Assembly (NCBI RefSeq): GCF_002934265.1
Contig: NZ_PTIX01000004.1
Coordinates: 372,001 to 436,000, forward strand
Source: Actinokineospora auranticolor
Lineage (GTDB): Bacteria > Actinomycetota > Actinomycetes > Mycobacteriales > Pseudonocardiaceae
Reading direction: 5' to 3'
DNA length: 64,000 nt
Both the position numbers and the translations under genes were made by a program. Below the pieces are notes generated by a model. That model ran no database searches and had not been told where the DNA came from. It saw nothing but the letters and a program-made list of their open reading frames with translations. This document shows, piece by piece, positions 1 through 9,780 of the stretch (its first letter is position 1; every line of letters starts with the position of its first letter).

Positions 1-1
1 C

Positions 2-409
2 TGGCACATCGAGCTGCCCGGGGTCGACCCGGACACGCTGAGTGTCGCCGTCGAGCGCCTGCTCGCCGAGGAGCACGTCGAGGTGGAGCGGCTGACCAAG
101 GACGGCAGACGGCTCATCGACGCCCGACCTGCGGTGATCCGCGCCGAGGTGACCGAATCCGGGGGCGACACCCCCGGTGTGGGGATCGACATGTCCTACC
201 CGGAGCGTTCGTGTGGGATACTGCGTGTGGTCGTCCGGCAGACAACACCGGCCGTGCGACCCGACGACGTGCTGAGCGCGCTCCGCGTGGTCGCCGCTCT
301 GGAACCGCCGGTGCCCGCGAAGGCGACACGGACGGCCCAGGGGCGGCTTGACGACGAAGGCGGTCTGTCCGATCCGTTGGCCCTCGACAGGCAAGCGGGC
401 CTCGGGTAG
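2..409 (+). CDS. DUF2344 (TIGR03936-type) protein, 3' end only
   Basis: The reading frame is open from base 2 and ends with TAG at 407-409, so only the last ~135 residues are present. The visible start WHIELPGVDPDTL and the long acidic/basic stretch after it resemble the C-terminal half of DUF2344 proteins, which in actinobacteria lie between a radical-SAM gene and rne. The neighbour rne starts 190 bp downstream on the same strand, which fits. The function of the family is not established; a link to tRNA or radical-SAM chemistry has been proposed only from gene neighbourhood. The call rests on context plus partial similarity. Confidence 0.6.
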   Translation, partial: WHIELPGVDPDTLSVAVERLLAEEHVEVERLTKDGRRLIDARPAVIRAEVTESGGDTPGVGIDMSYPERSCGILRVVVRQTTPAVRPDDVLSALRVVAALEPPVPAKATRTAQGRLDDEGGLSDPLALDRQAGLG

Positions 410-598
410 TCCATCGGGGAGACGGAGTCGCCTCAGCCGTGGTCGAACGACCTGCCGTCAGCCGGTTGCGGTCCCGATGACCACAGCCGCCAGCGGTGAT
501 GGGCGAGGATTCCCGCCGCCTTGCGCGGTGGAACAAGGACAACTAGGGCCCCTGAGCGGCCGCGTCTGGCACGACGCGCCCGGGGGCGGAGGAGCTAC

Positions 599-3394
599 AT
601 GTCGGACACGACTACCCCTGCCGGGGCCACCGGCGGGGCCGCCACCACACCCGTTGAGCAGGCGCTGGCGGAACTGCCCGCCAAGGTGCGCGTGCACGCG
701 CTGGCCAAGCTGCTGTCGGTGAGCAGCAAGGAGGTCATCGCCACCCTCGACCGGATCGGCGAGACGGTGCGCGGTGCGCAATCCAGCGTCAGCAAGGAGA
801 CGGCCGCGCTCGTCGTGCGCGCGCTGCTCGACGAGCCCGAGGTCGTCGAACCCGCGGCCGTCGAGCCCGAGGTCGTCGAGGACGAGCCCGAGGTGGTCGA
901 GGCCGCCCCGCGCCGGATCCCGCCCACGCCGGTGTTCGCCTCCGCGTCGCCGCTGTTCCTGCCCCCGGAGCCCGCCGCGTCCCGGCCCGCCCCGGTCCAG
1001 CCGGTCGCGGTGGTCGAGCCCGCGCCGGTCGAGGCGGAGGAGCCCCCGGTCGCCGATGAGGACGACGACGAGGACGGCGCCCACAGCAGGCGCCGCCGCC
1101 GCGGTCGCCGCGGTCGCGGTCGCGGCAAGGGCGCGGCCGACGAGGCGGGCGAGCCCGCCGAGGACGAGGCCAAGCCCGCCGCCGAGGCCGAGGAGCCCGA
1201 GGAGGAGCCGGAAGCCGAGACCGAGGCCGACGACGCGGGCGACGCGGGCAGCCGCCGCCGCAGGCGTCGCCGCCGCCGCAAGGGCGGCGGCGACGACGAC
1301 GGCGCGGACGCGGGCGACGACCCGCCGAACACCGTCGTGCACGTCCGCGAGGCCCGCGACGAGAAGGCCGAGGCCGCGTCGGCCCGCGACGAGGTGCGCA
1401 GCGTGCGCGGCTCGACCCGGCTGGAGGCCAAGCGCCAGCGCCGCCGCGACGGCCGGGAGGCGGGCCGCAGGCGCGCGCCGATCCTGTCGGAGGCCGAGTT
1501 CCTGGCCCGCCGCGAGGCCGTCGACCGCGCCATGGTGGTGCGCGAGCACGGCGACCGCACGCAGATCGCGGTCACGGAGGACGGCGTCCTCGTCGAGCAC
1601 TTCGTGACCTCGTCCGGCACCGGCTCGCTGGTCGGCAACGTCTACCTGGGCCGCGTGCAGAACGTGCTGCCCAGCATGGAAGCCGCGTTCGTCGACATCG
1701 GCCGCGGCCGCAACGCCGTGCTCTACGCCGGTGAGGTCGACTGGGACGCCGCCGGTCTGGAGGGCAAGGCCCGCAAGATCGAGCAGGCGCTGTCCACCGG
1801 AGACAGCGTCCTGGTGCAGGTCACCAAGGACCCGGTCGGGCACAAGGGCGCCCGGCTCACCACCCAGATCAGCCTCCCCGGCCGCTTCCTGGTCTACGTG
1901 CCCGGCGGCGGCGCGACCGGCATCTCCCGCAAGCTGCCGGAGAACGAGCGGCGCAGGCTCAAGGACCTGCTCAAGCGCATCGTCCCCGAGGACGCGGGTG
2001 TGATCATCCGCACGGCCTCGGAGGGCATCGCCGAGGCGGAGCTCGACCGCGACGTCCGCCGCCTGCAGGCGCAGTGGCAGGTCATCCGGGACAAGTCCGA
2101 CGGCACCAACGGCACCCGCCGGTCGAACGCCCCCGCGCTGCTCTACGAGGAGCCCGACCTGCTGGTCAAGGTCGTGCGCGACCTGTTCACCGAGGACTTC
2201 ACCTCGCTGGTGGTGCAGGGCGACCAGGCGTGGGAGACCATCGACGCCTACGTCCGCCACGTCGCCCCCGAGCTGCTGGAGCGGGTGCGCAGGCACGTCG
2301 GCACCAAGGACGTCTTCGCCGAGCACCGGGTCGACGAGCAGCTGCTCAAGGCGCTCGACCGCAAGGTCTGGCTGCCCTCCGGCGGCTACCTGGTGATCGA
2401 CCGCACCGAGGCGATGACGGTCATCGACGTCAACACCGGCAAGTTCACCGGCTCCGGGGGCAACCTCGAGGAGACGGTCACCCGCAACAACCTGGAGTCG
2501 GCCGAGGAGATCGTCCGCCAGCTGCGGCTGCGCGACATCGGAGGCATCATCGTGATCGACTTCATCGACATGGTGCTGGAGTCCAACCGGGACCTGGTGC
2601 TGCGCAGGCTCACCGAGTGCCTCGGCCGCGACCGCACCCGGCACCAGGTGGCCGAGGTCACCTCGCTCGGGCTCGTGCAGATGACCCGCAAGCGGGTCGG
2701 CACCGGGCTGCTGGAGGCGTTCAGCACCACCTGCGAGCACTGCAAGGGCCGCGGTGTGGTCGTCACCACCGAGCCGACGCTCAAGGCGCCCGCGGCCAAC
2801 GGCGGTGGTCAGCCGCAGCCCGAGAAGCCGCAGCAGCAACAGCAGCAGCAGGGCGGTGGCAGGCGCAACCGCAACCGCGGCAGCGACGAGCAGAAGACCC
2901 GCGAACCCGCCCGCGAGCAGGTCAAGGACGAGTCGGCCAAGGTCGCGGTCCGGGACATCGCCAAGGCCACCCGGCACGTCGCCGACGTCCCGGAGGTCTC
3001 GGGCAACGGCAACGGGCACGGCCCGCACCACACCGAGCACGCCGTCGCCGAGCCCGCCGCGCCGTTCAGCGCGGAGGACCTCTCCGAGAGCGTCGTGGCG
3101 GCCGACTCCGAGGTGCCTGAAGGCCGGGCGTCGCGCAGGCGCCGCACCAGCCGCCGCGCCCAGGGCGCGCCGTCCGGTGGCGCCGAGGCGCTGACCGTCG
3201 TGCGGGCCGAGGTGGAGCAGCGCGCGGCCGAGCCGCCGCTGGCCGCGTCGGCCGCGCAGGTCCGGTCGGCCTCGGAGCCCAGGTCGAGCGCGGGTGTCGA
3301 GCCGGTCGAGCCGGTCGTGCCCCGTCGGCGGACGCCCCGACGGGCCGCTTCCCGGCCCGCCGGACCGCCCGTGGACGCGACCAACGACAACTGA
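599..3394 (+). CDS. rne: Ribonuclease E/G
   Basis: Endoribonuclease of 931 residues that starts mRNA decay and processes rRNA. The ATG at 599 was chosen because GGAGGAG lies at 588-594; an upstream in-frame ATG at 521 has no such site. Residues ~1-290 are low complexity, with Glu/Asp stretches and Arg clusters such as SRRRRRRRRRRKGGG. An S1-like domain follows (~310-400, LVGNVYLGRVQNVLPSMEAA), then the DNase-I-like catalytic core with the two metal-binding Asp motifs VIDVNTGKF (~610) and IIVIDFIDM (~650), and a zinc-link CEHCKGRG (~710). The ~220-residue tail is basic and disordered. Acidic/basic arms flanking a central catalytic core are typical of actinobacterial RNase E, unlike the C-terminal scaffold of E. 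coli. Confidence 0.96.
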   Translation: MSDTTTPAGATGGAATTPVEQALAELPAKVRVHALAKLLSVSSKEVIATLDRIGETVRGAQSSVSKETAALVVRALLDEPEVVEPAAVEPEVVEDEPEVVEAAPRRIPPTPVFASASPLFLPPEPAASRPAPVQPVAVVEPAPVEAEEPPVADEDDDEDGAHSRRRRRGRRGRGRGKGAADEAGEPAEDEAKPAAEAEEPEEEPEAETEADDAGDAGSRRRRRRRRRKGGGDDDGADAGDDPPNTVVHVREARDEKAEAASARDEVRSVRGSTRLEAKRQRRRDGREAGRRRAPILSEAEFLARREAVDRAMVVREHGDRTQIAVTEDGVLVEHFVTSSGTGSLVGNVYLGRVQNVLPSMEAAFVDIGRGRNAVLYAGEVDWDAAGLEGKARKIEQALSTGDSVLVQVTKDPVGHKGARLTTQISLPGRFLVYVPGGGATGISRKLPENERRRLKDLLKRIVPEDAGVIIRTASEGIAEAELDRDVRRLQAQWQVIRDKSDGTNGTRRSNAPALLYEEPDLLVKVVRDLFTEDFTSLVVQGDQAWETIDAYVRHVAPELLERVRRHVGTKDVFAEHRVDEQLLKALDRKVWLPSGGYLVIDRTEAMTVIDVNTGKFTGSGGNLEETVTRNNLESAEEIVRQLRLRDIGGIIVIDFIDMVLESNRDLVLRRLTECLGRDRTRHQVAEVTSLGLVQMTRKRVGTGLLEAFSTTCEHCKGRGVVVTTEPTLKAPAANGGGQPQPEKPQQQQQQQGGGRRNRNRGSDEQKTREPAREQVKDESAKVAVRDIAKATRHVADVPEVSGNGNGHGPHHTEHAVAEPAAPFSAEDLSESVVAADSEVPEGRASRRRRTSRRAQGAPSGGAEALTVVRAEVEQRAAEPPLAASAAQVRSASEPRSSAGVEPVEPVVPRRRTPRRAASRPAGPPVDATNDN

Positions 3395-3440
3395 GGGGAC
3401 CCCGGTTTGACCGTGGATTCCACCGGCACGTAACCTGTTA

Positions 3441-3466
3441 CACGGCCCGCCCATCGGTGGGCTGTG
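3441..3466 (+). terminator. Strong hairpin between rne and rplU
   Basis: CACGGCCCGCC (3441-3451) pairs with GGTGGGCTGTG (3456-3466): an 11-bp stem with two G-U pairs and a 4-base CATC loop. It lies 47 bp after the rne stop and 111 bp before rplU. There is no T-run, as is common in high-GC actinobacteria. It may end rne transcription, or act as a leader structure for the L21/L27 mRNA; the sequence alone does not separate these. Confidence 0.55.
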
Positions 3467-3576
3467 TCGTGCCAAGCCCGGTCCGCCGAGGCGGTCCCCG
3501 CGCCAGTGGGGGGCTAAGCCTGCGGACCAGGGCTCGCAGGACCCCCACCGTCTAGTAGCAGGAGACTTCCGTCCCG

Positions 3577-3885
3577 ATGTACGCGATCGTCAAGACCGGC
3601 GGCAAGCAGTACAAGGTGGCTGTTGGCGACGTCGTCGAGGTCGAGAAGCTCGAGGGCGCGCCGGGCACCGAGCTGAGCCTCGCCGCGGTGCTCGTCGTCG
3701 ACGGCACCGACGTCACCTCGGACGCGGACGCCCTGGCGAAGGTCTCGGTGACCGGCAAGGTCGTCGAGCAGACCAAGGGCCCCAAGATCCGGATCCACAA
3801 GTTCAAGAACAAGACCGGGTACCACAAGCGACAGGGTCACCGTCAGAAGCTGACCCGCGTCGAGGTCACCGGCATCACCAAGTAG
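3577..3885 (+). CDS. rplU: 50S ribosomal protein L21
   Basis: Large-subunit ribosomal protein of 102 residues, the usual length. The N-terminus [18 protein letters not shown] and the C-terminal basic segment [19 protein letters not shown] are hallmarks of bL21, which binds 23S rRNA. The ATG is preceded by AGGAGA at about 3559. It is followed 15 bp later by rpmA, the standard L21-L27-Obg order. Confidence 0.99.
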   Translation: MYAIVKTGGKQYKVAVGDVVEVEKLEGAPGTELSLAAVLVVDGTDVTSDADALAKVSVTGKVVEQTKGPKIRIHKFKNKTGYHKRQGHRQKLTRVEVTGITK

Positions 3886-3900
3886 AGGACCTGAGCAGCC

Positions 3901-4158
3901 ATGGCACACAAGAAAGGCGCGTCCAGCTCCCGCAACGGGCGCGACTCGAACGCCCAGTACCTCGGCGTGAAGCGCTACGGCGGCCAGGTCGTCAAGGCGG
4001 GCGAGATCCTGATCCGCCAGCGCGGCACCAAGTTCCACCCGGGTGTGGACGTGGGCCGCGGCAAGGACGACACCCTCTTCGCGCTCGCCGCCGGTGCGGT
4101 CCAGTTCGGCACCAAGCGCGGTCGCAAGACCGTCAACATCGTCCCGGTCGAGGCCTGA
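3901..4158 (+). CDS. rpmA: 50S ribosomal protein L27
   Basis: Ribosomal protein bL27, 85 residues. The N-terminus [19 protein letters not shown] begins directly with the mature-type sequence whose N-terminal tail reaches the peptidyl-transferase centre; there is no cleavable N-terminal extension of the kind found in Firmicutes. GAGG lies 10-13 bases before the ATG. The gene is co-oriented with rplU and very probably co-transcribed with it, and is closed by the large hairpin at 4186-4222. Confidence 0.99.
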   Translation: MAHKKGASSSRNGRDSNAQYLGVKRYGGQVVKAGEILIRQRGTKFHPGVDVGRGKDDTLFALAAGAVQFGTKRGRKTVNIVPVEA

Positions 4159-4185
4159 TCGGCACCCGGGACAGCTAGATCCCGA

Positions 4186-4222
4186 CGAGGGGCGGGCCGG
4201 AGCGGATCCGGTTCGCCCCTCG
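4186..4222 (+). terminator. Terminator after rplU-rpmA
   Basis: The arm at 4186-4201 (CGAGGGGCGGGCCGGA) pairs along its full 16 bases with 4207-4222 (two G-U pairs) around a 5-base loop GCGGA, and is followed by TTCGCGTTTCG. It sits 27 bp after the rpmA stop and 44 bp before obgE. It probably reduces ribosomal-protein read-through into obgE. Confidence 0.75.
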
Positions 4223-4266
4223 TTCGCGTTTCGAGGCCGCACGGCCTCGGTGAAAGGAAGACACCC

Positions 4267-5745
4267 GTGTCCCGTTTCGTCGACCGAGTCGTCATCCACG
4301 CCGCCGCGGGCAGCGGCGGCAACGGGTGCGCGTCGGTGCACCGCGAGAAGTACAAGCCGCTCGGCGGCCCCGACGGCGGCAACGGCGGCAACGGCGGCGA
4401 CGTCATCCTCGTGGTCGACGGCAACGTGCACACGCTGCTGGACTTCCACTTCCACCCGCACGCGGGCGCGGCCAGCGGCAAGCAGGGCCAGGGCGCGAAC
4501 CGCGACGGCGCCATGGGCGAGGACCTGGAACTGCTCGTGCCCGACGGCACGGTCATCCTCGACGAGTCCGGTGCGGTCCTCGCCGACCTGGTCGGGCACG
4601 GCACCCGGTTCGTCGCCGCGCGCGGTGGCCGGGGCGGCCTGGGCAACGCGGCGCTGGCCTCGAAGGCGCGGCGGGCGCCCGGGTTCGCGCTGCTCGGCGA
4701 GCCGGGGGAAACCCGCGACCTGGTGCTGGAGCTGCGGTCGGTGGCCGACGCCGGGCTGCTGGGCTTCCCGTCGGCGGGCAAGTCCTCGCTGATCGCGGTG
4801 CTGTCCTCGGCCAAGCCGAAGATCGCCGACTACCCGTTCACCACCCTGGTGCCGAACCTCGGCGTGGTGACGGCGGGGGAGTCGGTGTACACGATGGCCG
4901 ACGTGCCCGGGCTGATCCCGGGCGCCAGCCAGGGCAAGGGGCTGGGGCTGGACTTCCTGCGGCACATCGAGCGGTGCTCGGTGCTGGTGCACGTGGTCGA
5001 CTGCGCGACCTATGAGCCGGGCCGCGACCCGGTGTCGGACATCGACGCGCTTGAGGAGGAGCTGGCCCGGTACACCCCCGCGCTCGGCGGCGACCTGGCC
5101 TCCCGGCCGCGCCTGGTGGTGCTGAACAAGGTCGACGTACCCGAGGCCCGCGACCTGGCGGAGATGGTGCGCGCCGAGATCGAGGCGCGCGGGCTGCCGG
5201 TGTTCGAGGTGTCGACGGTGACCCGGGCCGGGCTGCGCGAGCTGAGCTTCGCCCTGGCCAAGGTCATCGAGGAAGACCGCGCGAGCAGGCCTGCCCCCGA
5301 GGTGACCCGCGTCGTCCTGCGGCCGACCGCGGTGGACGACTCCGGCTTCACGGTCGAGCGCGACCCGGCGGACGAGGACGGCTTCATCGTCCGCGGCGAA
5401 CGCCCGGACCGCTGGATCCGCCAGACCGACTTCAACAACACCGAGGCCGTCGGCTACCTGGCCGACCGCCTGGCCCGCCTGGGCGTCGAGGAGGCCCTGG
5501 CCAAGCAGGGCGCCGTGCCCGGCTGCCCGGTGACCATCGGCGGCGTCACGTTCGACTGGGAGCCGTCGACCCCGGCGGGCATCGCGGTGATGATGCAGAC
5601 CCGGGGCAACGACCCCCGCCTCGACCGCAACGAGCGGATCGGCGCGTCCGAGCGCAAGGTCGCCAAGCTGTCCCGTCGCAAGCACGTCGACTACGGCGAC
5701 TACAGCGAGACCGGCATCGCCCACTACGACGACGATGACGAGTGA
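4267..5745 (+). CDS. obgE: GTPase Obg (CgtA)
   Basis: Essential ribosome-associated GTPase of 492 residues that works in 50S assembly and stress signalling. Domains in order: Gly-rich Obg fold (~1-158, e.g. [14 protein letters not shown]), G domain with P-loop GFPSAGKSS (~165), DVPG (~212) and NKVD (~286), then an OCT domain (~345-425), and a short Asp/Glu-rich tail. The OCT domain and acidic tail are normal for actinobacterial Obg. The GTG start has GAAAGGAAG just upstream and the sequence [20 protein letters not shown] matches the family N-terminus. Confidence 0.98.
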   Translation: MSRFVDRVVIHAAAGSGGNGCASVHREKYKPLGGPDGGNGGNGGDVILVVDGNVHTLLDFHFHPHAGAASGKQGQGANRDGAMGEDLELLVPDGTVILDESGAVLADLVGHGTRFVAARGGRGGLGNAALASKARRAPGFALLGEPGETRDLVLELRSVADAGLLGFPSAGKSSLIAVLSSAKPKIADYPFTTLVPNLGVVTAGESVYTMADVPGLIPGASQGKGLGLDFLRHIERCSVLVHVVDCATYEPGRDPVSDIDALEEELARYTPALGGDLASRPRLVVLNKVDVPEARDLAEMVRAEIEARGLPVFEVSTVTRAGLRELSFALAKVIEEDRASRPAPEVTRVVLRPTAVDDSGFTVERDPADEDGFIVRGERPDRWIRQTDFNNTEAVGYLADRLARLGVEEALAKQGAVPGCPVTIGGVTFDWEPSTPAGIAVMMQTRGNDPRLDRNERIGASERKVAKLSRRKHVDYGDYSETGIAHYDDDDE

Positions 5746-5963
5746 GCGAGCCCACGTCCGCCTGGTCGCCCGACCGGTGTTCGTAGTGGCCTGTCGTATC
5801 GTCACGGCGCTGAGGTCGTACGCCACCCGCTACCGGACCTCGCCCCGGTAAGACCAGGCCGTCGACCACGGCCCGCGTCGACGGTGCTGACTGCGCGCCG
5901 GTGGCTCGGCGAGGTCAGGTCGTTGTCGAGCAGGTTGGTCCCGTCTCGGAGGGGTGAGCTCGG

Positions 5964-7076
5964 ATGAGCACCCGTGCAGCTGTCGCCGACGCGCGGCTCG
6001 TGGTCGTCAAGGTCGGGTCGTCGTCGTTGACCACGGCCGAGGGCGGTCTCGACCCGGCGCGGTTGGACGACCTCGTCGACGCGATCGCGGGGCGGCGCGC
6101 GGCGGGCAGCCAGGTCGTCCTGGTGTCCTCCGGTGCCATCGCGGCCGGGTTGGCGCCGCTGGGCATCGCCCGGCGGCCGCGTGACCTGGCGACCCAGCAG
6201 GCGGCGGCGAGCGTGGGGCAGATCGTGCTGGGTCACGCGTACGTGGCCTCCTTCGCCCGCCACTCCCTGCGCGTCGGCCAGGTGCTGCTGACCGCCGACG
6301 ACGTCGTCCGCCGCTCCCACTACCGCAACGCCCAGCGGACCCTCACGCGCTTGCTGGCCCTCGGCGCGGTGCCCGTCGTCAACGAGAACGACACCGTGGC
6401 CACCGACGAGATCCGCTTCGGCGACAACGACCGCCTCGCGGCCCTGGTGGCCCACCTCATCGGCGCCGACGCCCTGGTCCTCCTGTCCGATGTGGACGCT
6501 CTCTACGACGGCGACCCGCGCCTGGGCCCGGCCCGGCGCATCACCGAGGTGGCAGGCGGGTCCGATGTGGAGGGTGTGCGCGCGGGCACGTCGGGCGCGT
6601 CCGGCCTGGGCACCGGCGGCATGGCCTCGAAACTCGCCGCCGCCCGCCTTGCCTCCGCCGCGGGCGTCCCAGTCCTGCTCGCCGCCGCGACGGACGCCGT
6701 GAACGCCCTCGGCCCCGCTGAGGTGGGCACCGCCTTCGCCACCGCGGGCCGCCGGCTGTCGTCCCGCCGCTTCTGGCTCGCCTACGCCGCGGACTCCACC
6801 GGCACCCTCACCCTCGACGACGGGGCCGTGGCCGCCGTCGTCCGCGACCGCCGCTCCCTCCTCGCCGCGGGCATCACCGCCACCACCGGCGACTTCGTGG
6901 CGGGAGACGTGGTCGAGCTGACCGACCAGTCAGGCAACGTCATTGCCCGCGGCATCACCAACTACGACGCCCCGGAACTCCCAGACCTGATCGGCCACCA
7001 ATCCCACACCCTCCCCACCAGCCGCCGCCGAGAGGTCATCCACGCCGACGACCTGGTCCCGCTCGCGCACCACTGA
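5964..7076 (+). CDS. proB: Glutamate 5-kinase
   Basis: Catalyses the ATP-dependent phosphorylation of glutamate, the first step of proline synthesis. The protein has 370 residues: an amino-acid-kinase domain ([11 protein letters not shown] at the start, [33 protein letters not shown]) and a C-terminal PUA domain (~280-360). The ATG at 5964 has GGAGGGG about 10 bases upstream. It follows obgE by ~220 bp, the usual actinobacterial order. proA, often next to proB, is not adjacent here; the following region holds no gene I can support. Confidence 0.97.
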   Translation: MSTRAAVADARLVVVKVGSSSLTTAEGGLDPARLDDLVDAIAGRRAAGSQVVLVSSGAIAAGLAPLGIARRPRDLATQQAAASVGQIVLGHAYVASFARHSLRVGQVLLTADDVVRRSHYRNAQRTLTRLLALGAVPVVNENDTVATDEIRFGDNDRLAALVAHLIGADALVLLSDVDALYDGDPRLGPARRITEVAGGSDVEGVRAGTSGASGLGTGGMASKLAAARLASAAGVPVLLAAATDAVNALGPAEVGTAFATAGRRLSSRRFWLAYAADSTGTLTLDDGAVAAVVRDRRSLLAAGITATTGDFVAGDVVELTDQSGNVIARGITNYDAPELPDLIGHQSHTLPTSRRREVIHADDLVPLAHH

Positions 7077-7508
7077 CCAGCCGTCACCGAACTCCCCGGC
7101 GCGGGCATCGCCCTGGTCCTGTCCGAACGCCGAGACCATCCAGGGAACTGGCTACGCGGTCGACCAGGCTGGTCGCCGATTTGGTGGCCATGGCCAACTC
7201 CAGCAAGGAAAGCGCCACCGGCGAGGCCTTCCGGCCACCATCACCAAACGGCCTCAACGCGGCCATCCCGGTTGCGTGCACCGGACACGCCGACCAGCGC
7301 GCACGACCCGCACACCTCGCAGCACCATCGCGTCCGCGACCCCGCTCGCCCGTGGAGTCTTGCTCTGGTCGCCGCCTGTGAACCGTGGGTCGCGGGGAAC
7401 TCGGCGGGTAGTCGACTGAGCGCGCCGCCTGCCTGCTGAGCACCGCATGGCCCGCCTGCTATTCAGTTGTCGCGATCACGTTTTCTGCCGCCCTCGCAGA
7501 CCGCCCGC
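7077..7508. other. Gap with no recognisable gene
   Basis: This 430-bp stretch lies between the convergent ends of proB and the RecQ-like gene. Short open frames exist on both strands (for example 7181-7381 rightward), but their residue composition does not look like the confident genes around them and no family is recognisable. It may hold a decayed gene. I see no clear hairpin or repeat in it. Confidence 0.4.
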
Positions 7509-9602
7509 TCAGGTCGTCGTGGCCAGGGCGAATGGCAGCACCTCCTTCGCTCCCGCGTCGCGGAGTCGGGCCGCGGCGACGGTCATGGTCCAGCCCGTGT
7601 CGACGCGGTCGTCGATCAGCAGTACCGGCCCCGTCGCCGATCGCACCTGCTCCGCCACCTCCTCCGGCACCGCCAGCGACTTCCACAGCCACGACAGCCG
7701 CTGCGCGCTGTTCGCCTGTGGTGCCGAAGAGCGTGACTCCACCGTGCCCAGCCACGGCAGTCGCCCGATCGTCGCGATCCGCTCACCGAAGCTGCTCACC
7801 AGCCGAGGTCGCGTGGTCGACCCCACCGTCACCACCCCGGACGGCCGCTCGCTCCACCCCCACGTCGCCAGCACCTGCACGCAGGCGTTCACGACCTCCT
7901 CCGGCACGACCTCGTCCGGACCCGCGAACACCTCCCGCAACCGATTACCCCACCCGATGTCAGTCAACCGACCCAGGGCCCGACCGGGTTCCGCCGCCCG
8001 GTCCGCCGAGATCCGCCCCGACAGCGGCACCCCGAGCGCGGCCATCCCGGTCGGCCACTGCTTCTTCGGCGTGATCTCCACCCCTGGCCGCCGCAGCCGC
8101 TCCTCGGCCGCCGCCACCCCGGCCTCGGACACCTCCGCGCTCCACCGCTCACCCGTGCAGTTGTCGCACCGGCCGCACGGCGCCGCGTGGGGGTCGTCCA
8201 GCTGCCGCAGCAGGAACTCCATGCGGCACCCGGTGGTCTCCTGGTACTCCAGGATCGCCTGCTGCTCGGCCTGACGGGCCTGCGCGATCCGCCCGTAGCG
8301 CGCGCCGTCGTACTCCCACGGCGCCCCGGTCGACTCCCACCCGCCGCGCACCCGCCGGACCGCGCCGTCCACGTCGAGCACCTTCAACACCATCTCCAAC
8401 CTGCCCCGCGACAGGTCCACCAGCGGTTCCAACGCCTGCGTCGACAACGCCCGCCCCGCGTCCGCCAGCGCGGCCAAGACCTCCCGCACCGCCGGTTCGC
8501 GTGGGAACGCGAGGGAGGCGAAGTAGCTCCAGATGTCCTTGTCCTCGGTGCCCGGCAGCAACACCACATCCGCCCGGCGGACGCCGCGACCCGCGCGGCC
8601 GATCTGCTGGTAGTACGAGATGGGCGACTGCGGCGCGCCCACGTGCATGACGAAACCGAGGTCCGGCTTGTCGAATCCCATCCCGAGCGCGGAAGTCGCG
8701 ACCAGCGCTTTCACCCGATTCGCGAGCAGGTCGTCCTCGGCGCGCAACCGGTCGGCCTGCTCGGTGCGCCCCGTGTACGCCGCGACCGCGTACCCGCGGT
8801 CGCGCAGGAACGACGCGAGTTCCTCGGCGGCGGCCACGGTCAGGGTATAGATAATCCCCGATCCGGTGAACTTGTCGAGATTCTCGGCGAGCCAGGCCAA
8901 TCGCGCTTTGGCGGTCGGCAACCGCAGCACTCCCAGGCGCAGGCTTTCCCGGTCCAACGGCCCTCGCAGCACGAGTGCTTTCCCGGTCCCCAGGTCCAAT
9001 TGCTGGGAGACGTCGTGGACGACGCGGTCATTCGCGGTCGCCGTGGTGGCCAGTACCGGCACGTCTTCCGGCAATTCCCCGAGCAGCGTGCGCAGGCGGC
9101 GGTAATCGGGCCGGAAATCGTGTCCCCAGTCCGAGATGCAGTGCGCCTCGTCGACCACCAGCATCCCGGCCGACGCCGTCAACTGGGGCAGCACCGCGTC
9201 GCGGAAATCGGGGTTGTTCAGCCGCTCCGGACTGACCAGCAACACGTCGACCTCGCCGTCGGCGACGGCGTCGTGCACCCGGGTCCAGTCCTCGGGGTTC
9301 GACGAGTTGATCGTCGCCGCGCGCACGCCCGCCCGAGCCGCGGCCTCCACCTGGTTGCGCATAAGCGCGAGCAATGGCGAGACGATCACCGTCGGTCCCT
9401 CGCCGCGCGCCCGCAGCAGCGCGGTCGCGACGAAGTAGACCGCCGATTTGCCCCATCCCGTGCGCTGCACCACGAGGGCACGGCTGCGCCCGGAGACCAG
9501 TGCCCGGATCGCGGTCCACTGGTCGTCGCGCAGCCGCGCCTCGGGGCCTGCCAGGGCCCGCAGACGTTCCTCTGCCGAGTTCCGCAATGCCAAATCGTCC
9601 AC
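7509..9602 (-). CDS. RecQ-family DNA helicase with C-terminal phosphoribosyltransferase-like domain
   Basis: A 697-residue ATP-dependent 3'-5' helicase. Motif I is TGWGKSAVYF (~49), motif II DEAHC with SDWGHDFRPDYRRL, motif III ATTATA, and motif VI QQIGRAGRG. A zinc-binding segment follows (GCRMEFLLRQLDD, PCGRCDNC). The last ~160 residues are not RecQ HRDC: they contain VLLIDDRVDTGWTMT, which matches the PRPP-binding loop of type I phosphoribosyltransferases. The call for the helicase is firm; the role of the second domain (perhaps nucleotide sensing, or an ancestral ComF-like fold) is inference. The start is a GTG at 9602 without a clear ribosome site. The gene is alone, leftward, facing proB. 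Confidence 0.9.
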   Translation of the reverse strand: MDDLALRNSAEERLRALAGPEARLRDDQWTAIRALVSGRSRALVVQRTGWGKSAVYFVATALLRARGEGPTVIVSPLLALMRNQVEAAARAGVRAATINSSNPEDWTRVHDAVADGEVDVLLVSPERLNNPDFRDAVLPQLTASAGMLVVDEAHCISDWGHDFRPDYRRLRTLLGELPEDVPVLATTATANDRVVHDVSQQLDLGTGKALVLRGPLDRESLRLGVLRLPTAKARLAWLAENLDKFTGSGIIYTLTVAAAEELASFLRDRGYAVAAYTGRTEQADRLRAEDDLLANRVKALVATSALGMGFDKPDLGFVMHVGAPQSPISYYQQIGRAGRGVRRADVVLLPGTEDKDIWSYFASLAFPREPAVREVLAALADAGRALSTQALEPLVDLSRGRLEMVLKVLDVDGAVRRVRGGWESTGAPWEYDGARYGRIAQARQAEQQAILEYQETTGCRMEFLLRQLDDPHAAPCGRCDNCTGERWSAEVSEAGVAAAEERLRRPGVEITPKKQWPTGMAALGVPLSGRISADRAAEPGRALGRLTDIGWGNRLREVFAGPDEVVPEEVVNACVQVLATWGWSERPSGVVTVGSTTRPRLVSSFGERIATIGRLPWLGTVESRSSAPQANSAQRLSWLWKSLAVPEEVAEQVRSATGPVLLIDDRVDTGWTMTVAAARLRDAGAKEVLPFALATTT

Positions 9603-9653
9603 ACGACATGGATACCGCGCGTGGACGACAGCCGTCGACCCGCCACCCGGTGC

Positions 9654-9681
9654 TGTGGATGGATCCGGCCCATGTGGATAA
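9654..9681 (-). repeat. DnaA-box-like pair, copy A
   Basis: Read on the minus strand: TTATCCACA (9681-9673, the exact E. coli DnaA-box consensus), a 10-base spacer TGGGCCGGAT, then CCATCCACA (9662-9654). The same box-10-box layout recurs at 13879, 47926 and 63198, always between genes. It lies between the helicase gene and the terminator of the nitroreductase gene. Confidence 0.7.
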
Positions 9682-9683
9682 AA

Positions 9684-9722
9684 CCTGCCTCGCGCGAACG
9701 CGCACCATCCGCGCGAGGCAGG
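9684..9722 (-). terminator. Terminator of the nitroreductase gene
   Basis: A perfect 13-bp stem: CCTGCCTCGCGCG (9684-9696) with CGCGCGAGGCAGG (9710-9722) around a 13-base loop. It lies 58 bp past the stop of the leftward nitroreductase gene and is followed, in that direction, by TTTTATCC. The short T-run makes an intrinsic terminator likely. Confidence 0.8.
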
Positions 9723-9780
9723 ACCCCGGTTGCGGATACCGGGGTTCCGACGGGGGAGCGGTGGCTCCCCTGCCGGAGTC

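Noticed and set aside
458-3475. A 1005-codon open frame antisense to rne
   Set aside because: It mirrors the rne codon pattern, has His/Asp/Leu-rich text with no domain, and RNase E motifs on the other strand are unambiguous. Long antisense frames are expected at this GC content; similar ones opposite obgE, comEC, lepA and the cys genes were also dropped.
7084-7448. Short frames on both strands between proB and the RecQ-like gene
   Set aside because: No ribosome sites, no recognisable domain, and composition unlike the confident genes nearby.
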